Part shown: in pieces, positions 1 through 8,134 of the stretch | How the letters are laid out: each line of letters opens with the position of its first letter | Numbering within the stretch: position 1 is the stretch's first letter | Assembly: GCA_016860845.1 (NCBI GenBank) | Contig: BOKF01000058.1 | Span: 1 to 53,958 of the forward strand | Length of the DNA: 53,958 nucleotides | Origin: Chloroflexota bacterium | GTDB taxonomy: Bacteria; Chloroflexota; Anaerolineae; 4572-78; J111 | Direction: 5' to 3' | The notes under the pieces: model-generated | Database searches by the model: none | What the model was told of the DNA's origin: nothing | What the model saw: only the letters and a program-made list of their open reading frames with translations | Program-made: the position numbers and the translations under genes

Positions 1-23
1 TCATCCAATTGTTCTCACCGGCT

Positions 24-93
24 TGATGCGTGCTACGTGATGCGTAAGAAATCTTGCCTGGATACCATCACGCATCACGCATTACGTATCACG
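24..93. repeat. Intergenic word-repeat tract (ACGTGATGCGT family)
   Basis: The words TGATGCGT and ACGTGATGCGT at 24-46 are followed at 67-93 by reverse-complement words (ATCACGCAT, CACGCATTACG, TATCACG). The two arms can fold into an imperfect hairpin. The same vocabulary recurs at 6492-6547. The stretch 1-173 shows nothing else I can recognise. Confidence 0.75.
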
Positions 94-173
94 GACTTTG
101 GATAATTATTTTCTTGGAGTTGCCTTAGTGGAAAACTGAGCTGCCGGAGGAGTTGCAAGGGCTTACGTTGGGT

Positions 174-971
174 TCAACGGGTGCGCCTGCGCCACTCTTC
201 CTTAAGTTCCAAAACTGATAAATCGTCTTCGATCTCCAGAAAATCCTTGAGCAGGCGGTTGAATTTGGCGGCTTCGTCCAGCATGGGGAAATGCTTGGAG
301 TCGGCCAGACCAATAGGACGGAGATTGGGCCAATAGCCGTTTATACTGCGGGCAGGGCCAGGGTCAATCAGATCATCCTTCTCCCCATAAATGGCTAAGC
401 CCATAAAATCCCGGTGCTGGCTGAGGCTGTGCAAGCGGTGGCCAACATCCATCTGGGTTACGGATTGCACGCTTAAGGGGATGGCGCCAGGACTGGTTTT
501 CTCAGTCTCCTGCTGCACCTCTTTGTAGGCAATTTGTCGTCGCCAGAATAATTTAGCAATGACCGAATCGCTTGCAAAATTGAACAACCTGCGGCTGATA
601 CTGTCTGGTGTAAGGGGCAGGCTGACAGTTACAACTTTTTTGACCTGATCAGGATAATTAACAGCATACTCAATTGCCACGGCTGCGCCCAGAGCGTGGC
701 CCACCAGCGGAAAGTGACTAATGCCCATAGCGTTGACATAGCTATTAATCAGACTCACATAGTCAGCTACACTATAGCGAGGCTTTGACTTATCCGAGTC
801 GCCAAAGCCCCACAGGTCCAGGGCATAAGTCCGGTATTTATCCGCCAGGGCCTCCATCGTTGGCACCCAGTAGCGCCACGAGCCAAGCCAGCCATGGATG
901 AACAGCACCGGTTTACCCCGCCCAAAAGCTTCGTAATGAACCAGATCTCCATCAACAATTAACGCGCTCAT
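174..971 (-). CDS. Alpha/beta-hydrolase fold protein with Ala at the nucleophile position
   Basis: This 265-residue protein has the alpha/beta-hydrolase layout. There is an oxyanion-hole HGW motif near residue 26, a DLWGFGDSD strand near 52, a nucleophile-elbow strand near 88-96, a late acid in GEKDDLID, and a terminal His in DSKHFP. The elbow, normally G-x-S-x-G, reads GHALG, so residue 93 is alanine (GCT) where the catalytic serine should be. The acid and histidine are kept. I infer either a non-hydrolytic binding or scaffolding protein or a changed chemistry. It has no signal peptide and should be cytoplasmic. It sits tail-on to an empty stretch and head-near a response regulator. Fold assignment is confident; function is unknown. 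Confidence 0.85.
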   Translation of the reverse strand: MSALIVDGDLVHYEAFGRGKPVLFIHGWLGSWRYWVPTMEALADKYRTYALDLWGFGDSDKSKPRYSVADYVSLINSYVNAMGISHFPLVGHALGAAVAIEYAVNYPDQVKKVVTVSLPLTPDSISRRLFNFASDSVIAKLFWRRQIAYKEVQQETEKTSPGAIPLSVQSVTQMDVGHRLHSLSQHRDFMGLAIYGEKDDLIDPGPARSINGYWPNLRPIGLADSKHFPMLDEAAKFNRLLKDFLEIEDDLSVLELKEEWRRRTR

Positions 972-1011
972 GCACTTTCTAAAACAACCCAGGGCTTCAA
1001 TTGGTTACGCC

Positions 1012-1395
1012 TCACATTTTGCCATATTTAATTAAAACCTTGATGAGACGCTGGGGTAATTCTTCGGGGGCAAAAGGCTTCAAAAAATAGGCTTCAGCGC
1101 CCACCTCGTAACCCTTCTTAATATCCTCGGCTTGACCCTTGGCCGACAAAAACACAACCGGGATATCTTTGGTCTGGGCTTGCTGTTTAAGCACCTTACA
1201 CGCCTCAAATCCATCCATCTTGGGCATACGAACGTCCAGTAAAATTAAATCCGGCATTACTTCGACTGCCTTTTCAACCGCTTCTTGCCCGTTAGGAACG
1301 GTGATAACCTCAAAACCGGCAAATTGCAGGCTAAAAAAAATCAATTCTCTGATTTCTTGTTCGTCTTCGGCAACCAAGATCAAAGGACGACTCAT
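1012..1395 (-). CDS. Single-domain response regulator (CheY-like)
   Basis: This is a stand-alone receiver domain of 127 residues. The acidic pocket is in VAEDEQE, the phospho-acceptor Asp is in LLDVRMPKMDG, the conserved Ser is in VFLSAKG, and the Lys is in FLKPFAPEEL. All residues needed for phosphotransfer are present. A longer frame opens at a GTG at 1425, but I chose the ATG at 1395 because AGGTAAG lies just upstream and a promoter (1426-1454) ends before it. There is no output domain, so it probably acts by protein-protein contact. No histidine kinase is nearby. Confidence 0.88.
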   Translation of the reverse strand: MSRPLILVAEDEQEIRELIFFSLQFAGFEVITVPNGQEAVEKAVEVMPDLILLDVRMPKMDGFEACKVLKQQAQTKDIPVVFLSAKGQAEDIKKGYEVGAEAYFLKPFAPEELPQRLIKVLIKYGKM

Positions 1396-1425
1396 GAACT
1401 TACCTATTGGGGGGTGATTTTTCAC

Positions 1426-1454
1426 ATATTAAAATGTGCATTAGTACATTGTAA
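1426..1454 (-). promoter_or_regulatory. Sigma-70-type promoter for the response regulator
   Basis: On the minus strand TTACAA is separated by 17 bases from TAATAT, followed about 30 bases later by the ATG at 1395. The match is seen directly; activity is inferred. Confidence 0.5.
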
Positions 1455-1527
1455 TTTGTATTTGGATAATAGCATATTCCCCTTTCGAAGTCAATAGAAA
1501 GGGGTAGCTCTCCTCTAAACTTTAATC

Positions 1528-1556
1528 TTGCGCATTATTATTGATATATGTATACT
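1528..1556 (+). promoter_or_regulatory. Sigma-70-type promoter for the HTH-REC gene
   Basis: TTGCGC, a 17-base spacer and TATACT precede the TTG start at 1620, leaving an untranslated leader of roughly 55 bases that ends in AAAGGAG. It is divergent from the response-regulator promoter at 1426-1454. Confidence 0.55.
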
Positions 1557-1619
1557 AAGATGTAAACCTTAAGGTTTCATTCCGTACTCGGAAGCGAAGC
1601 TCTACAAAGGAGTAAGGCA

Positions 1620-2414
1620 TTGTCCGAATTTGGGCAGTGGTTAAAAGCAACCTGGGAGGCATTGGAGGGGCGAACAGGAGAGAAGTACAGCACCCGGCGC
1701 TTATCTATCGAGGCTGGCTTAAGTCCAAACACCCTCTATCAGTTGCTAAAACATCCGGAGGTCAAACCAAGCCCGGAGACTTGCCATAAGTTAGCCGCTT
1801 TCTTTGGGGTGGAGCCACTGCTTGTTTTGGAGATGGCAGGACATGTCTCTACCGTAGCGATCACCGAAACTGTTGCTGAGCTTGAAGCAGCTTTACGCCG
1901 GAGCGACCTGCGCCAACTTTTGCTTAGCGCACAGGACTTATCGCCGTCGGAAGTGCAATTGGTCCAGCAGGTGATAGATCAACTGAGAATCAAACACCAC
2001 GAAGTTGAAACCCAGGACGTGGCCCGAGGCGCAGCAGTGGCCCTGGTGGTGGAGGATACACCGGATGCTCGGGCGCTTTATGTCCACATGCTCCAGGCGG
2101 CCGGTCTTAAGGTGTTGGAGGCGACCGACGGTCAGAGCGCCCTGGAACTAATGCAGACGAGCGGAGCGGTTATTGATATGGTTCTGATGGATTACCGGAT
2201 GCCTCGCATGAATGGAGTAGAAGCCACGCGGGCGATTCGCCAGCAATTCCCCAATTTACCAATCCTATTTGTCTCTCACTGGGATGAGCCGGAGATGAAA
2301 AAAGCTGCCTTTGAAGCCGGAGCGGCAAAATATCTGGTTGCGCCGGTGGAGTATGATACACTCGTCGAGGCAGTATTGCAGGTAAGGCAGCGAAATAAAA
2401 CAAATGTGAACTAA
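1620..2414 (+). CDS. Helix-turn-helix plus receiver-domain regulator (HTH-REC)
   Basis: The start is TTG, supported by AAAGGAG seven bases upstream. The 264-residue protein begins with an XRE-like helix-turn-helix (about residues 5-75, with STRRLSIEAGLSPNTLYQLL). A helical linker follows, then a CheY-like receiver (about 140-255). The receiver keeps its acidic pair (VVEDTPD), the phospho-Asp in LMDYRMPRMNG and the Ser in FVSHWD. Its usual Lys-Pro is Ala-Pro (YLVAPVEYD), so the switch lysine is missing. The domain order, DNA-binding first and receiver last, is the reverse of OmpR/NarL proteins. I infer a DNA-binding regulator whose receiver may work without classical phosphorylation. It is divergent from the preceding CheY-like gene. 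Confidence 0.82.
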   Translation: MSEFGQWLKATWEALEGRTGEKYSTRRLSIEAGLSPNTLYQLLKHPEVKPSPETCHKLAAFFGVEPLLVLEMAGHVSTVAITETVAELEAALRRSDLRQLLLSAQDLSPSEVQLVQQVIDQLRIKHHEVETQDVARGAAVALVVEDTPDARALYVHMLQAAGLKVLEATDGQSALELMQTSGAVIDMVLMDYRMPRMNGVEATRAIRQQFPNLPILFVSHWDEPEMKKAAFEAGAAKYLVAPVEYDTLVEAVLQVRQRNKTNVN

Positions 2415-2430
2415 AGGTTTACCGCCGAAT

Positions 2431-2751
2431 CTAGATCACCTTTACCCAAAAAGAAATCCGCTCCTGGCCTTTATGTTTCATTTTCTTGTAACGGCGCTCG
2501 ACCTGGATAGTCTTTTTGGTTTTATCTGCCAGTTCCAGGGTATATTCAGCCAGAGAAATCTTGCCGGCATCGGCGGGGGTAAGGAGGATGAAGCCGCCCA
2601 GGTGAGCTTCATAATCAGGGCGTACTCCCTCAGGCGGAACGATGATGAAGTGAGTCTGGTGGGGAGTGGTCAAATGATAATCTACCCCGGCGACCAGGCG
2701 TCCCTGCTGCAACAACATACCGCGTCCTTCTAACGTATCACCAGGGTTCAT
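2431..2751 (-). CDS. Hypothetical protein, 106 residues
   Basis: I do not recognise this protein. It is small, without signal peptide or membrane segment, and rich in predicted beta strands in the first two thirds (QTHFIIVPP, GGFILLTPA). A basic stretch follows (RRYKKMKHKG). It lies convergent to the HTH-REC gene and upstream of nothing obvious. Codon use looks like its neighbours. The frame is uninterrupted from an ATG, but no clear ribosome binding site is visible. Confidence 0.65.
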   Translation of the reverse strand: MNPGDTLEGRGMLLQQGRLVAGVDYHLTTPHQTHFIIVPPEGVRPDYEAHLGGFILLTPADAGKISLAEYTLELADKTKKTIQVERRYKKMKHKGQERISFWVKVI

Positions 2752-2754
2752 GAG

Positions 2755-2830
2755 AGGAAGATTGGAGGACTGGAGGACTGGAGGATCAGATATAAATCTT
2801 CCAGCCTTCCCTTCTTCCGAGCCTCCATTC
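2755..2830. repeat. Intergenic word-repeat tract (GGAGGACT family)
   Basis: Words GGAAGATT, GGAGGACT, GGAGGACT and GGAGGATC at 2757-2787 are followed by pyrimidine-rich partial complements (ATCTTCCAGCC, CTTCC, GCCTCC). It fills the spacer between the hypothetical gene and lepB. Confidence 0.6.
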
Positions 2831-2831
2831 C

Positions 2832-3443
2832 TTATTTCACAAAACCAATTTGGCCGGGAGGCCAGTAGGAAAACCAGGCTCGACCGACGACATCTGATAA
2901 CGGAATTGTGCCAAAGCTGCGCGAGTCGTTGGAAAAGCTGCGATTATCACCCAATACAAAAATGTGAAGCGGAGGGATAGTAGTGGGGGCATAGAAGCCG
3001 CTGGTAGCGCCGGCCACATAAGGTTCATTTAACGGCTGCCCGTTGACAAAAACCCAGCCGTCATGAATTTCAACGACATCGCCAGGCAGGCCGATGACCC
3101 GCTTGATGAGGAGTTCGTCGCCCTGGCTTTCCAGGCGAATTACCACCACATCCCCCCGTTCGGGGCCGCTCAAGCCCAAAAGCTGCCTGATTTGGCGATT
3201 GTAAGAGAGTTTTTCCACCACCAGCCGTTGATCGGTGTGCAAATTAGGTTCCATGCTCTGGCCGTAAACGCGGGTCGCTTGAGCCAAGAAAAGGTTAATC
3301 AGTAAGGCAATCAGCACGGCCGGAACGATGGTTTCCAGCACTTCGCGGATCAGGTGCAAGGTTCGTTTGAGAAATGATGGCTTAGGTCGTGGTTCGGGTT
3401 CCAGGTAGTAGAAATCTCCTGGCTCAAATTGCTGGTGGTACAT
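2832..3443 (-). CDS. lepB: Signal peptidase I
   Basis: This is the type I signal peptidase that removes Sec signal peptides at the outer face of the membrane. It is 203 residues long with one N-terminal membrane segment (about 37-58, VPAVLIALLINLFLA). The catalytic Ser is in GQSMEPNL, the general-base Lys in LLIKRVIGLPGD, and the family signature is GDNRSFSNDSR near the C-terminus. I chose ATG 3443 over the in-frame GTG at 3449 because AAGGAG sits five bases before the ATG. It is downstream of pnp on the same strand. Confidence 0.95.
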   Translation of the reverse strand: MYHQQFEPGDFYYLEPEPRPKPSFLKRTLHLIREVLETIVPAVLIALLINLFLAQATRVYGQSMEPNLHTDQRLVVEKLSYNRQIRQLLGLSGPERGDVVVIRLESQGDELLIKRVIGLPGDVVEIHDGWVFVNGQPLNEPYVAGATSGFYAPTTIPPLHIFVLGDNRSFSNDSRSFGTIPLSDVVGRAWFSYWPPGQIGFVK

Positions 3444-3510
3444 GCACACTCCTTGAAAACAGACTGCTGACGATGGTCAAACTATCTTTGGATGAAAATG
3501 GCCTGGTGGA

Positions 3511-3541
3511 GTGCAAAAGTTAAACTTTCGCACTCCGTAAG
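3511..3541. repeat. Palindromic hairpin downstream of pnp (ACGGAGTG family)
   Basis: GGAGTGCAAAAGTT and ACTTTCGCACTCC(GTAA) form a near-perfect hairpin just past the pnp stop. It shares its outer stem, TTACGGAGTG/CACTCCGTAA, with the hairpin at 14091-14130. It could act as a terminator for pnp and as a small dispersed repeat. Confidence 0.65.
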
Positions 3542-3550
3542 ATATCTTAA

Positions 3551-5842
3551 TTAGCGCCGGTCGCCGCCGCGCCGGTCACGGTCGCCGCCGCTGCGCCGGT
3601 CACGATCACCGCCACCGCCACGGCGGTCACGGTCGCCACCGCGCCGGTCACGATCACCCCCACCGCCACGGCGGTCACGATTGCCGCCACCACCGCCGCC
3701 GGGCCGGTCGCCGGGCCGGCGGTCGCGTTCACGGGCTTCTTCGACCGTCCAGCCTTCCAACACGGCCTGGCGGGAGAGCCGGATCTTGCCAGCGCTGTCA
3801 ATATTGGTAACCATGACCATGATTTCATCGCCCAGTTGGACCACATCCTCGACCGAAGGGACCCGGTAATCGGCCAATTGGGAAATCGGCACAAGGCCGT
3901 CCACATCGGGTAAAATCTCCACAAACGCCCCAAAATCGGCGATACGGACAACCTTGCCGGTGTAAATTTTGCCGATTTCGGCCTCTTCGGTAATGGCCTC
4001 AATGCGGGCTTGAGCCTGGGCGCTGGCCTCTTGATTAGCCGCGGCAATGTAAACGGTGCCGTCGTCGTCAATATCAATCTTGGCCCCGGTTTCTTCCTGG
4101 ATGGCCCGGATCATTTTACCACCGGGGCCGATGACCTTGCCAATCTTTTCAGGGTCAATCTGCACCGTGGTGATGCTGGGCGCGTAGGGGGAGAAGCGTC
4201 CGCGTGGTTCGGCAATGATTTCGTTCATTTTTTCAAGAATGTGGAAGCGGCCTTCTTTCGCCTGCGCCAGCGCCAATTCCATCACATCCCAGCGCAAGCC
4301 GCTGATTTTGATGTCCATTTGCAGTGCCGTAATTCCCTGGCGCGTCCCGGCCACTTTGAAATCCATATCTCCCAGGGCATCTTCGAGGCCCTGAATGTCG
4401 GTCAAAACGGCAAATTCATCACCCTCTTCGACCAGCCCCATGGCCACCCCGGCCACGGGCGCTTTGATCGGCACGCCGGCATCCATCAGGCTGAGGGTGC
4501 TGCCACAGACACTGGCCATCGAGGTCGAGCCGTTAGAACTGAGCACTTCAGACACCAGGCGCAGCGTATAGGGAAAGATTTCAAAATCGGGCAGCACGGC
4601 AATCAGGGCGCGCTCGGCCAGGGCGCCATGGCCAATTTCGCGCCGGCCCGGCGAGCCTACCCGGCCTGTTTCGCCGGTGGAGAAGGGCGGGAAGTTGTAA
4701 TGGTGAAGGTAGCGCTTGATTTCCTTGGGGCCAAGCGTGTCCATGCGCTGCTCATCACGGGGCGTGCCCAGGGTGGTCACCGTCAGAACCTGGGTTTCGC
4801 CCCGGGTAAAGAGACCAGAGCCATGCGCGCGCGGCAAAATGCCGACATCGCCCCATATGGGCCGAACCTCTTTCAAGCCGCGGCCGTCGGGCCGGACGTT
4901 ATTTTTCAATATCCGCGAGCGAACCGCTTTTTTGAGAGCGCTGCTGTAAACGGCATGCACATCTTTGAGCTGAACCGTTTCATCAGTTTCAAGATGGGCC
5001 ACCAGTTCATCCCGTACGGCGTCCATTGCGGCCTCGCGGGTTTGCTTGTTGCCTTCCACCTGCAGGGCAGCCTCAATTTTGCCATCCAGAAACGCCATCA
5101 CTTTTTGCGCGGTCTCTTCAGGAGGGGTGCTGATATTAAGCTCGCGCTTGGCCTTGCCCACCTGGGCTTGCATCTCTTTCTGCACGCGGATCACATCCTG
5201 AATAGCACCGTGGGCCAGGCGCAGCGCCTCAATCATTTTGTCTTCGGGAATTTCATTAGACCCCGCCTCGACCATCAAAATGGCGTCTTCCGTTCCGGCA
5301 ATGCGCAAATCGAGTTGGCTGCCTTCCATTTCAGAAACAGAGGGATTGACCAACAATTGACCATCTTTCAGACCAATCCGCACGGCGCCCACCGGCCCAC
5401 CCCAGGGAATGTCAGAGATCATGAGGGCCGCGCTGGCGCTATTAATAGCCAGAATATCCAGGTACTTTTCCCCATCGGAAGAAAGCGGCGTGATGATAAT
5501 TTGGACTTCATTGCGGGAATTTTTGTTAAACAGAGGGCGCAGCGGGCGGTCGGTCAAACGCGCGGTGAGGATAGCGTCTTCACCAGGACGGCCCTCCCGG
5601 CGGAAGAAACTGCCGGGGATGCGTCCAGCGGCGTATAACTTTTCTTCAAACTCGACGCTAAGCGGGAAGAAGTCTATGCCTTCGCGGATACTGGTCGAAG
5701 CGGTGGCGGTGGTCAGCAGGAGACAGTCGCCGGAGCGAAGCGTTACGGCCCCGCCGGCCTGACCGGCCAGAACGCCGGTTTCAAAAATGAGTTCGTCGTT
5801 GCCCAGTTTAGCAACAAAACGTTGGGGTTGTGGTTTAGCCAT
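3551..5842 (-). CDS. pnp: Polynucleotide phosphorylase with Arg/Gly-rich tail
   Basis: PNPase degrades RNA 3'-to-5' phosphorolytically and can also add tails; it works as a cytoplasmic trimer. The 763-residue protein shows the first RNase PH domain (about 10-145), a helical linker, the second RNase PH domain (about 320-460, with [11 protein letters not shown] and [10 protein letters not shown]), a KH domain (about 555-615, [13 protein letters not shown]) and an S1 domain (about 620-695). Beyond S1 the chain ends in some 55 residues of Gly, Arg and Asp repeats ([11 protein letters not shown]). This is an RGG-like tail that is absent from most PNPases and encoded by GC-rich imperfect repeats. 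GAGGAGG precedes the ATG. It follows rpsO, the widespread rpsO-pnp order. Confidence 0.97.
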   Translation of the reverse strand: MAKPQPQRFVAKLGNDELIFETGVLAGQAGGAVTLRSGDCLLLTTATASTSIREGIDFFPLSVEFEEKLYAAGRIPGSFFRREGRPGEDAILTARLTDRPLRPLFNKNSRNEVQIIITPLSSDGEKYLDILAINSASAALMISDIPWGGPVGAVRIGLKDGQLLVNPSVSEMEGSQLDLRIAGTEDAILMVEAGSNEIPEDKMIEALRLAHGAIQDVIRVQKEMQAQVGKAKRELNISTPPEETAQKVMAFLDGKIEAALQVEGNKQTREAAMDAVRDELVAHLETDETVQLKDVHAVYSSALKKAVRSRILKNNVRPDGRGLKEVRPIWGDVGILPRAHGSGLFTRGETQVLTVTTLGTPRDEQRMDTLGPKEIKRYLHHYNFPPFSTGETGRVGSPGRREIGHGALAERALIAVLPDFEIFPYTLRLVSEVLSSNGSTSMASVCGSTLSLMDAGVPIKAPVAGVAMGLVEEGDEFAVLTDIQGLEDALGDMDFKVAGTRQGITALQMDIKISGLRWDVMELALAQAKEGRFHILEKMNEIIAEPRGRFSPYAPSITTVQIDPEKIGKVIGPGGKMIRAIQEETGAKIDIDDDGTVYIAAANQEASAQAQARIEAITEEAEIGKIYTGKVVRIADFGAFVEILPDVDGLVPISQLADYRVPSVEDVVQLGDEIMVMVTNIDSAGKIRLSRQAVLEGWTVEEARERDRRPGDRPGGGGGGNRDRRGGGGDRDRRGGDRDRRGGGGDRDRRSGGDRDRRGGDRR

Positions 5843-5916
5843 GATAATGTAATAACCTCCTCAGGTTTGTGGCTCCCCGGGAGGTCAGGAACTGGAGAAA
5901 ATTACAGAAGCAACGA

Positions 5917-6002
5917 GAGAAAGAATTAAGAAATAAGAGGTAGGCACGCGAAGCGAGGAGTGGGAAATAGTTCTAATTTCTTAATTTTTAATTCTCAATT
6001 GT
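5917..6002. repeat. Word-repeat tract in the rpsO-pnp spacer (AATTAAGAAAT family)
   Basis: GAATTAAGAAATAAGAGG at about 5930-5946 is answered by ATTTCTTAATTTTTAATTC at about 5979-5997. Together with the hairpin at 6075-6117 it fills most of the 300-base gap between pnp and rpsO. Confidence 0.55.
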
Positions 6003-6074
6003 CTCTGTCGCTTTATCCAAATCCTGTCCCGGCAGGAGCCGCTAAAATTAAAATTTGACCATACGTTTATAAAG

Positions 6075-6117
6075 CAAACGAGTAGATAGGGTAAGTGTAC
6101 CCGCCTCTACTCGTTTG
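6075..6117 (-). promoter_or_regulatory. Long hairpin between rpsO and pnp
   Basis: CAAACGAGTAGA and TCTACTCGTTTG are perfect 12-base complements enclosing a loop that itself contains GGGT/ACCC. No run of T follows on the minus strand, so it is a weak candidate for an intrinsic terminator. In Escherichia coli an RNase III-cleaved hairpin lies at this position and mediates pnp autoregulation. An analogous role here is inference. Confidence 0.6.
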
Positions 6118-6142
6118 AAGATTTACCATCCCATAGATAGGG

Positions 6143-6412
6143 TTATTTCCGCAGCCCCAGCCGGTCAATCACTGCTTGATAGCGAGCCGGGTCTTTCTTT
6201 TTGAGATATTCCTGATGATGCCGGCGCTGGCCCACCAGTTTGAGCAACCCGCGCCGGGAGCTGTTATCATTTTTGTGAGTTTTGAGGTGCTCCTGAAGCT
6301 GGTTGATCCGAGCGGTCAACAGGGCAATTTGCACGTCTGACGAGCCGGTATCGCCCTCTTTAAGTTTGAACTGCTCAATAATTTCCTGCTTTTTGTTTTG
6401 GGTGAGTGACAC
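6143..6412 (-). CDS. rpsO: 30S ribosomal protein S15
   Basis: S15 binds the central domain of 16S rRNA early in 30S assembly. The 89-residue length is exactly typical. The family core is visible ([44 protein letters not shown]). The start is GTG at 6412, preceded by AAGGAG with eight bases between. It is upstream of pnp on the same strand. Confidence 0.97.
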   Translation of the reverse strand: MSLTQNKKQEIIEQFKLKEGDTGSSDVQIALLTARINQLQEHLKTHKNDNSSRRGLLKLVGQRRHHQEYLKKKDPARYQAVIDRLGLRK

Positions 6413-6491
6413 GAAATAGTCTCCTTCGCTTGTCGGGTGGTGGGCCGACGCACCCTGGCATCAGGCTCAGACCCCTAGTTTATAAAAATGT

Positions 6492-6547
6492 AATACGTGA
6501 TGCGTGAAACGTGAAAGATCATCACGTTTCACGCATCACGCATCATC
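6492..6547. repeat. Intergenic word-repeat hairpin (ACGTGATGCGT/AAACGTG family)
   Basis: The 18-base stem GTGATGCGTGAAACGTGA is perfectly complementary to TCACGTTTCACGCATCAC, with a short loop between. Each arm is made of repeated words (GATGCGT, GAAACGT). It shares words with the tract at 24-93. It lies between rpsO and the TIR gene in opposite orientation, with no T-run. Confidence 0.8.
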
Positions 6548-6685
6548 CTCAAATTATATCACGCTTTGAAATCGGGAGCAAATGAGGTAAATTATGTCTT
6601 GCGGATTGTAGCCAGGGTTAACCTATGCTAAAATAGCCGTATTCTGCTAAACTGCGAACAATTTGGAGCTTGAGGAGGAACAACG

Positions 6686-8122
6686 ATGCCTAATTATGAT
6701 ACCGGTGCTGTTCGCAACCTTTTGACTCAAGTCTTCCCTGATGCCGACGAGATCGAGTATTTTCGTGACGACTACTTCAAAGAGGTTAAGTTTGAGCCAG
6801 ACATGCCCTTGAAGAAGCGAGCGCATGTGCTCACGCAGCACTGTGCAGAGAATAATCAGCTCGATAAACTGCTGGCCTTGATGCAGAAAAACTTCCCGGC
6901 CAAGTACGCCGAACTGAGTGCTACACTGCTTTTGGAGGAAACTCCCCCTGCTGCTGCGACCCAACCTGCTACAGTGGGGTCTCAGCAACCTGCCCCTCCC
7001 GTTGCCGAACCAGCCGTCTCAGCCGTCTCCGCGCCCCTGGCATCACCCGATCCAACTAACGGAGCAGCCGAACCAGCCGCCGAGCCGCAAGGACAGGATA
7101 TTTTTATCAGTTATTCCACCAAAAATCTGGATTTTGTGCAGCAGTTGTACCAAAAGCTAACCAGCCGGGGATTGTCGGTTTGGTTTGACAAGCAGAGCAT
7201 CGAGGGAGCGACTCAATGGCGTGAGTCCATTGTCACCGGGATTATGAACTGCAAGGTCTTTTTGCTCGTTCTTTCCCCCGAGTCGGCCGCCTCGGACAAC
7301 GTGCGCAAAGAGATTGACCTGGCCGAACATCACAAAAAGAAAATTTTTCCCTTGATGTGGCGAGATGTCAAGCCACTGCCGCCTTCGATCCAATACCAAT
7401 TAGCCGGTACCCAGTACATTTCTTTCGATGGAACGCCATCTGAGGAAAACTTCGATAAAGTCTTTCACGTCGTTAATAGATTATTGGGCGGTTCGGCGGT
7501 AGCCGAGGCAGCCGCCGGTGAGCAGACTATCCAGGCGGCCGGGATTACCGATAAAACGGCTGCCTCAACTGCCCCAACCCCTGGTTCTGGCCGCCCCCGG
7601 CGCGGCACCGCCCCGGAAGTGAGCGCGATTGCCGCCGGAATTGGAGTGATGACCAAGGTGGTTGACCGGATAGAGGGATTTACGTCCCCGGAAAAGGATG
7701 CCAACAATACCGAGCTAAAATGGCTGTTTGTCGCGGCTGATCATTTCCTCAATATTCGGCGGGGTGAGGTTCAGCGCTCGGTTGGCGTGTCCGTTGAGAC
7801 CCCCCCCGAAGCCGAAACGACTCAGCCAGCAAAAAATGCTACAATTCTAGCCAGTGTGGATGATTTCTCGATGCAAATGATCGAGAGCCAAATCCAGGGC
7901 ATTATCAAACAAATCAATATCTATATGAGAAATCTGGCCTTTGAATTAGATAAGCAAGCGCAAATGGGCGGGCAGGCAGGCTCAAACATTGCGCTAAAGA
8001 ACTCCATTGATGCTCAACAGAAAGCAATTATTGAGCGGACCCAGGAATTAGCAAACTTGATGCAGCAAATTTATGGGGTTAAGGTTTACGCGCCCGATAT
8101 TGTAGCTGAGAAGTTGCCATAG
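6686..8122 (+). CDS. EAD-TIR domain protein (predicted conflict-system NADase)
   Basis: The 478-residue protein has three parts. Residues 1-75 form a helical module (VRNLLTQVFPDADEIEYF, KRAHVLTQHCAE) resembling the effector-associated domains (EADs) of bacterial conflict systems. Residues about 137-265 form a TIR domain (QDIFISYSTKN, GLSVWFDKQSI, VFLLVLSPES). Residues about 310-478 are helical and possibly coiled coil. An Ala/Pro-rich linker joins the first two. Glu209 in VRKEID aligns with the catalytic glutamate of NAD-cleaving TIR domains, so the domain could be active. A strong GAGGAGG precedes the ATG. EAD modules usually pair with a partner carrying the same EAD; none is in this window. 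The next gene starts 12 bases downstream and may be co-transcribed. Confidence 0.85.
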   Translation: MPNYDTGAVRNLLTQVFPDADEIEYFRDDYFKEVKFEPDMPLKKRAHVLTQHCAENNQLDKLLALMQKNFPAKYAELSATLLLEETPPAAATQPATVGSQQPAPPVAEPAVSAVSAPLASPDPTNGAAEPAAEPQGQDIFISYSTKNLDFVQQLYQKLTSRGLSVWFDKQSIEGATQWRESIVTGIMNCKVFLLVLSPESAASDNVRKEIDLAEHHKKKIFPLMWRDVKPLPPSIQYQLAGTQYISFDGTPSEENFDKVFHVVNRLLGGSAVAEAAAGEQTIQAAGITDKTAASTAPTPGSGRPRRGTAPEVSAIAAGIGVMTKVVDRIEGFTSPEKDANNTELKWLFVAADHFLNIRRGEVQRSVGVSVETPPEAETTQPAKNATILASVDDFSMQMIESQIQGIIKQINIYMRNLAFELDKQAQMGGQAGSNIALKNSIDAQQKAIIERTQELANLMQQIYGVKVYAPDIVAEKLP

Positions 8123-8134
8123 AGGTATATCATT

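Noticed and set aside
4010..5638. 542-codon plus-strand open frame opposite pnp
   Set aside because: It is a shadow of the GC-rich pnp gene; pnp has all family motifs across the same bases.
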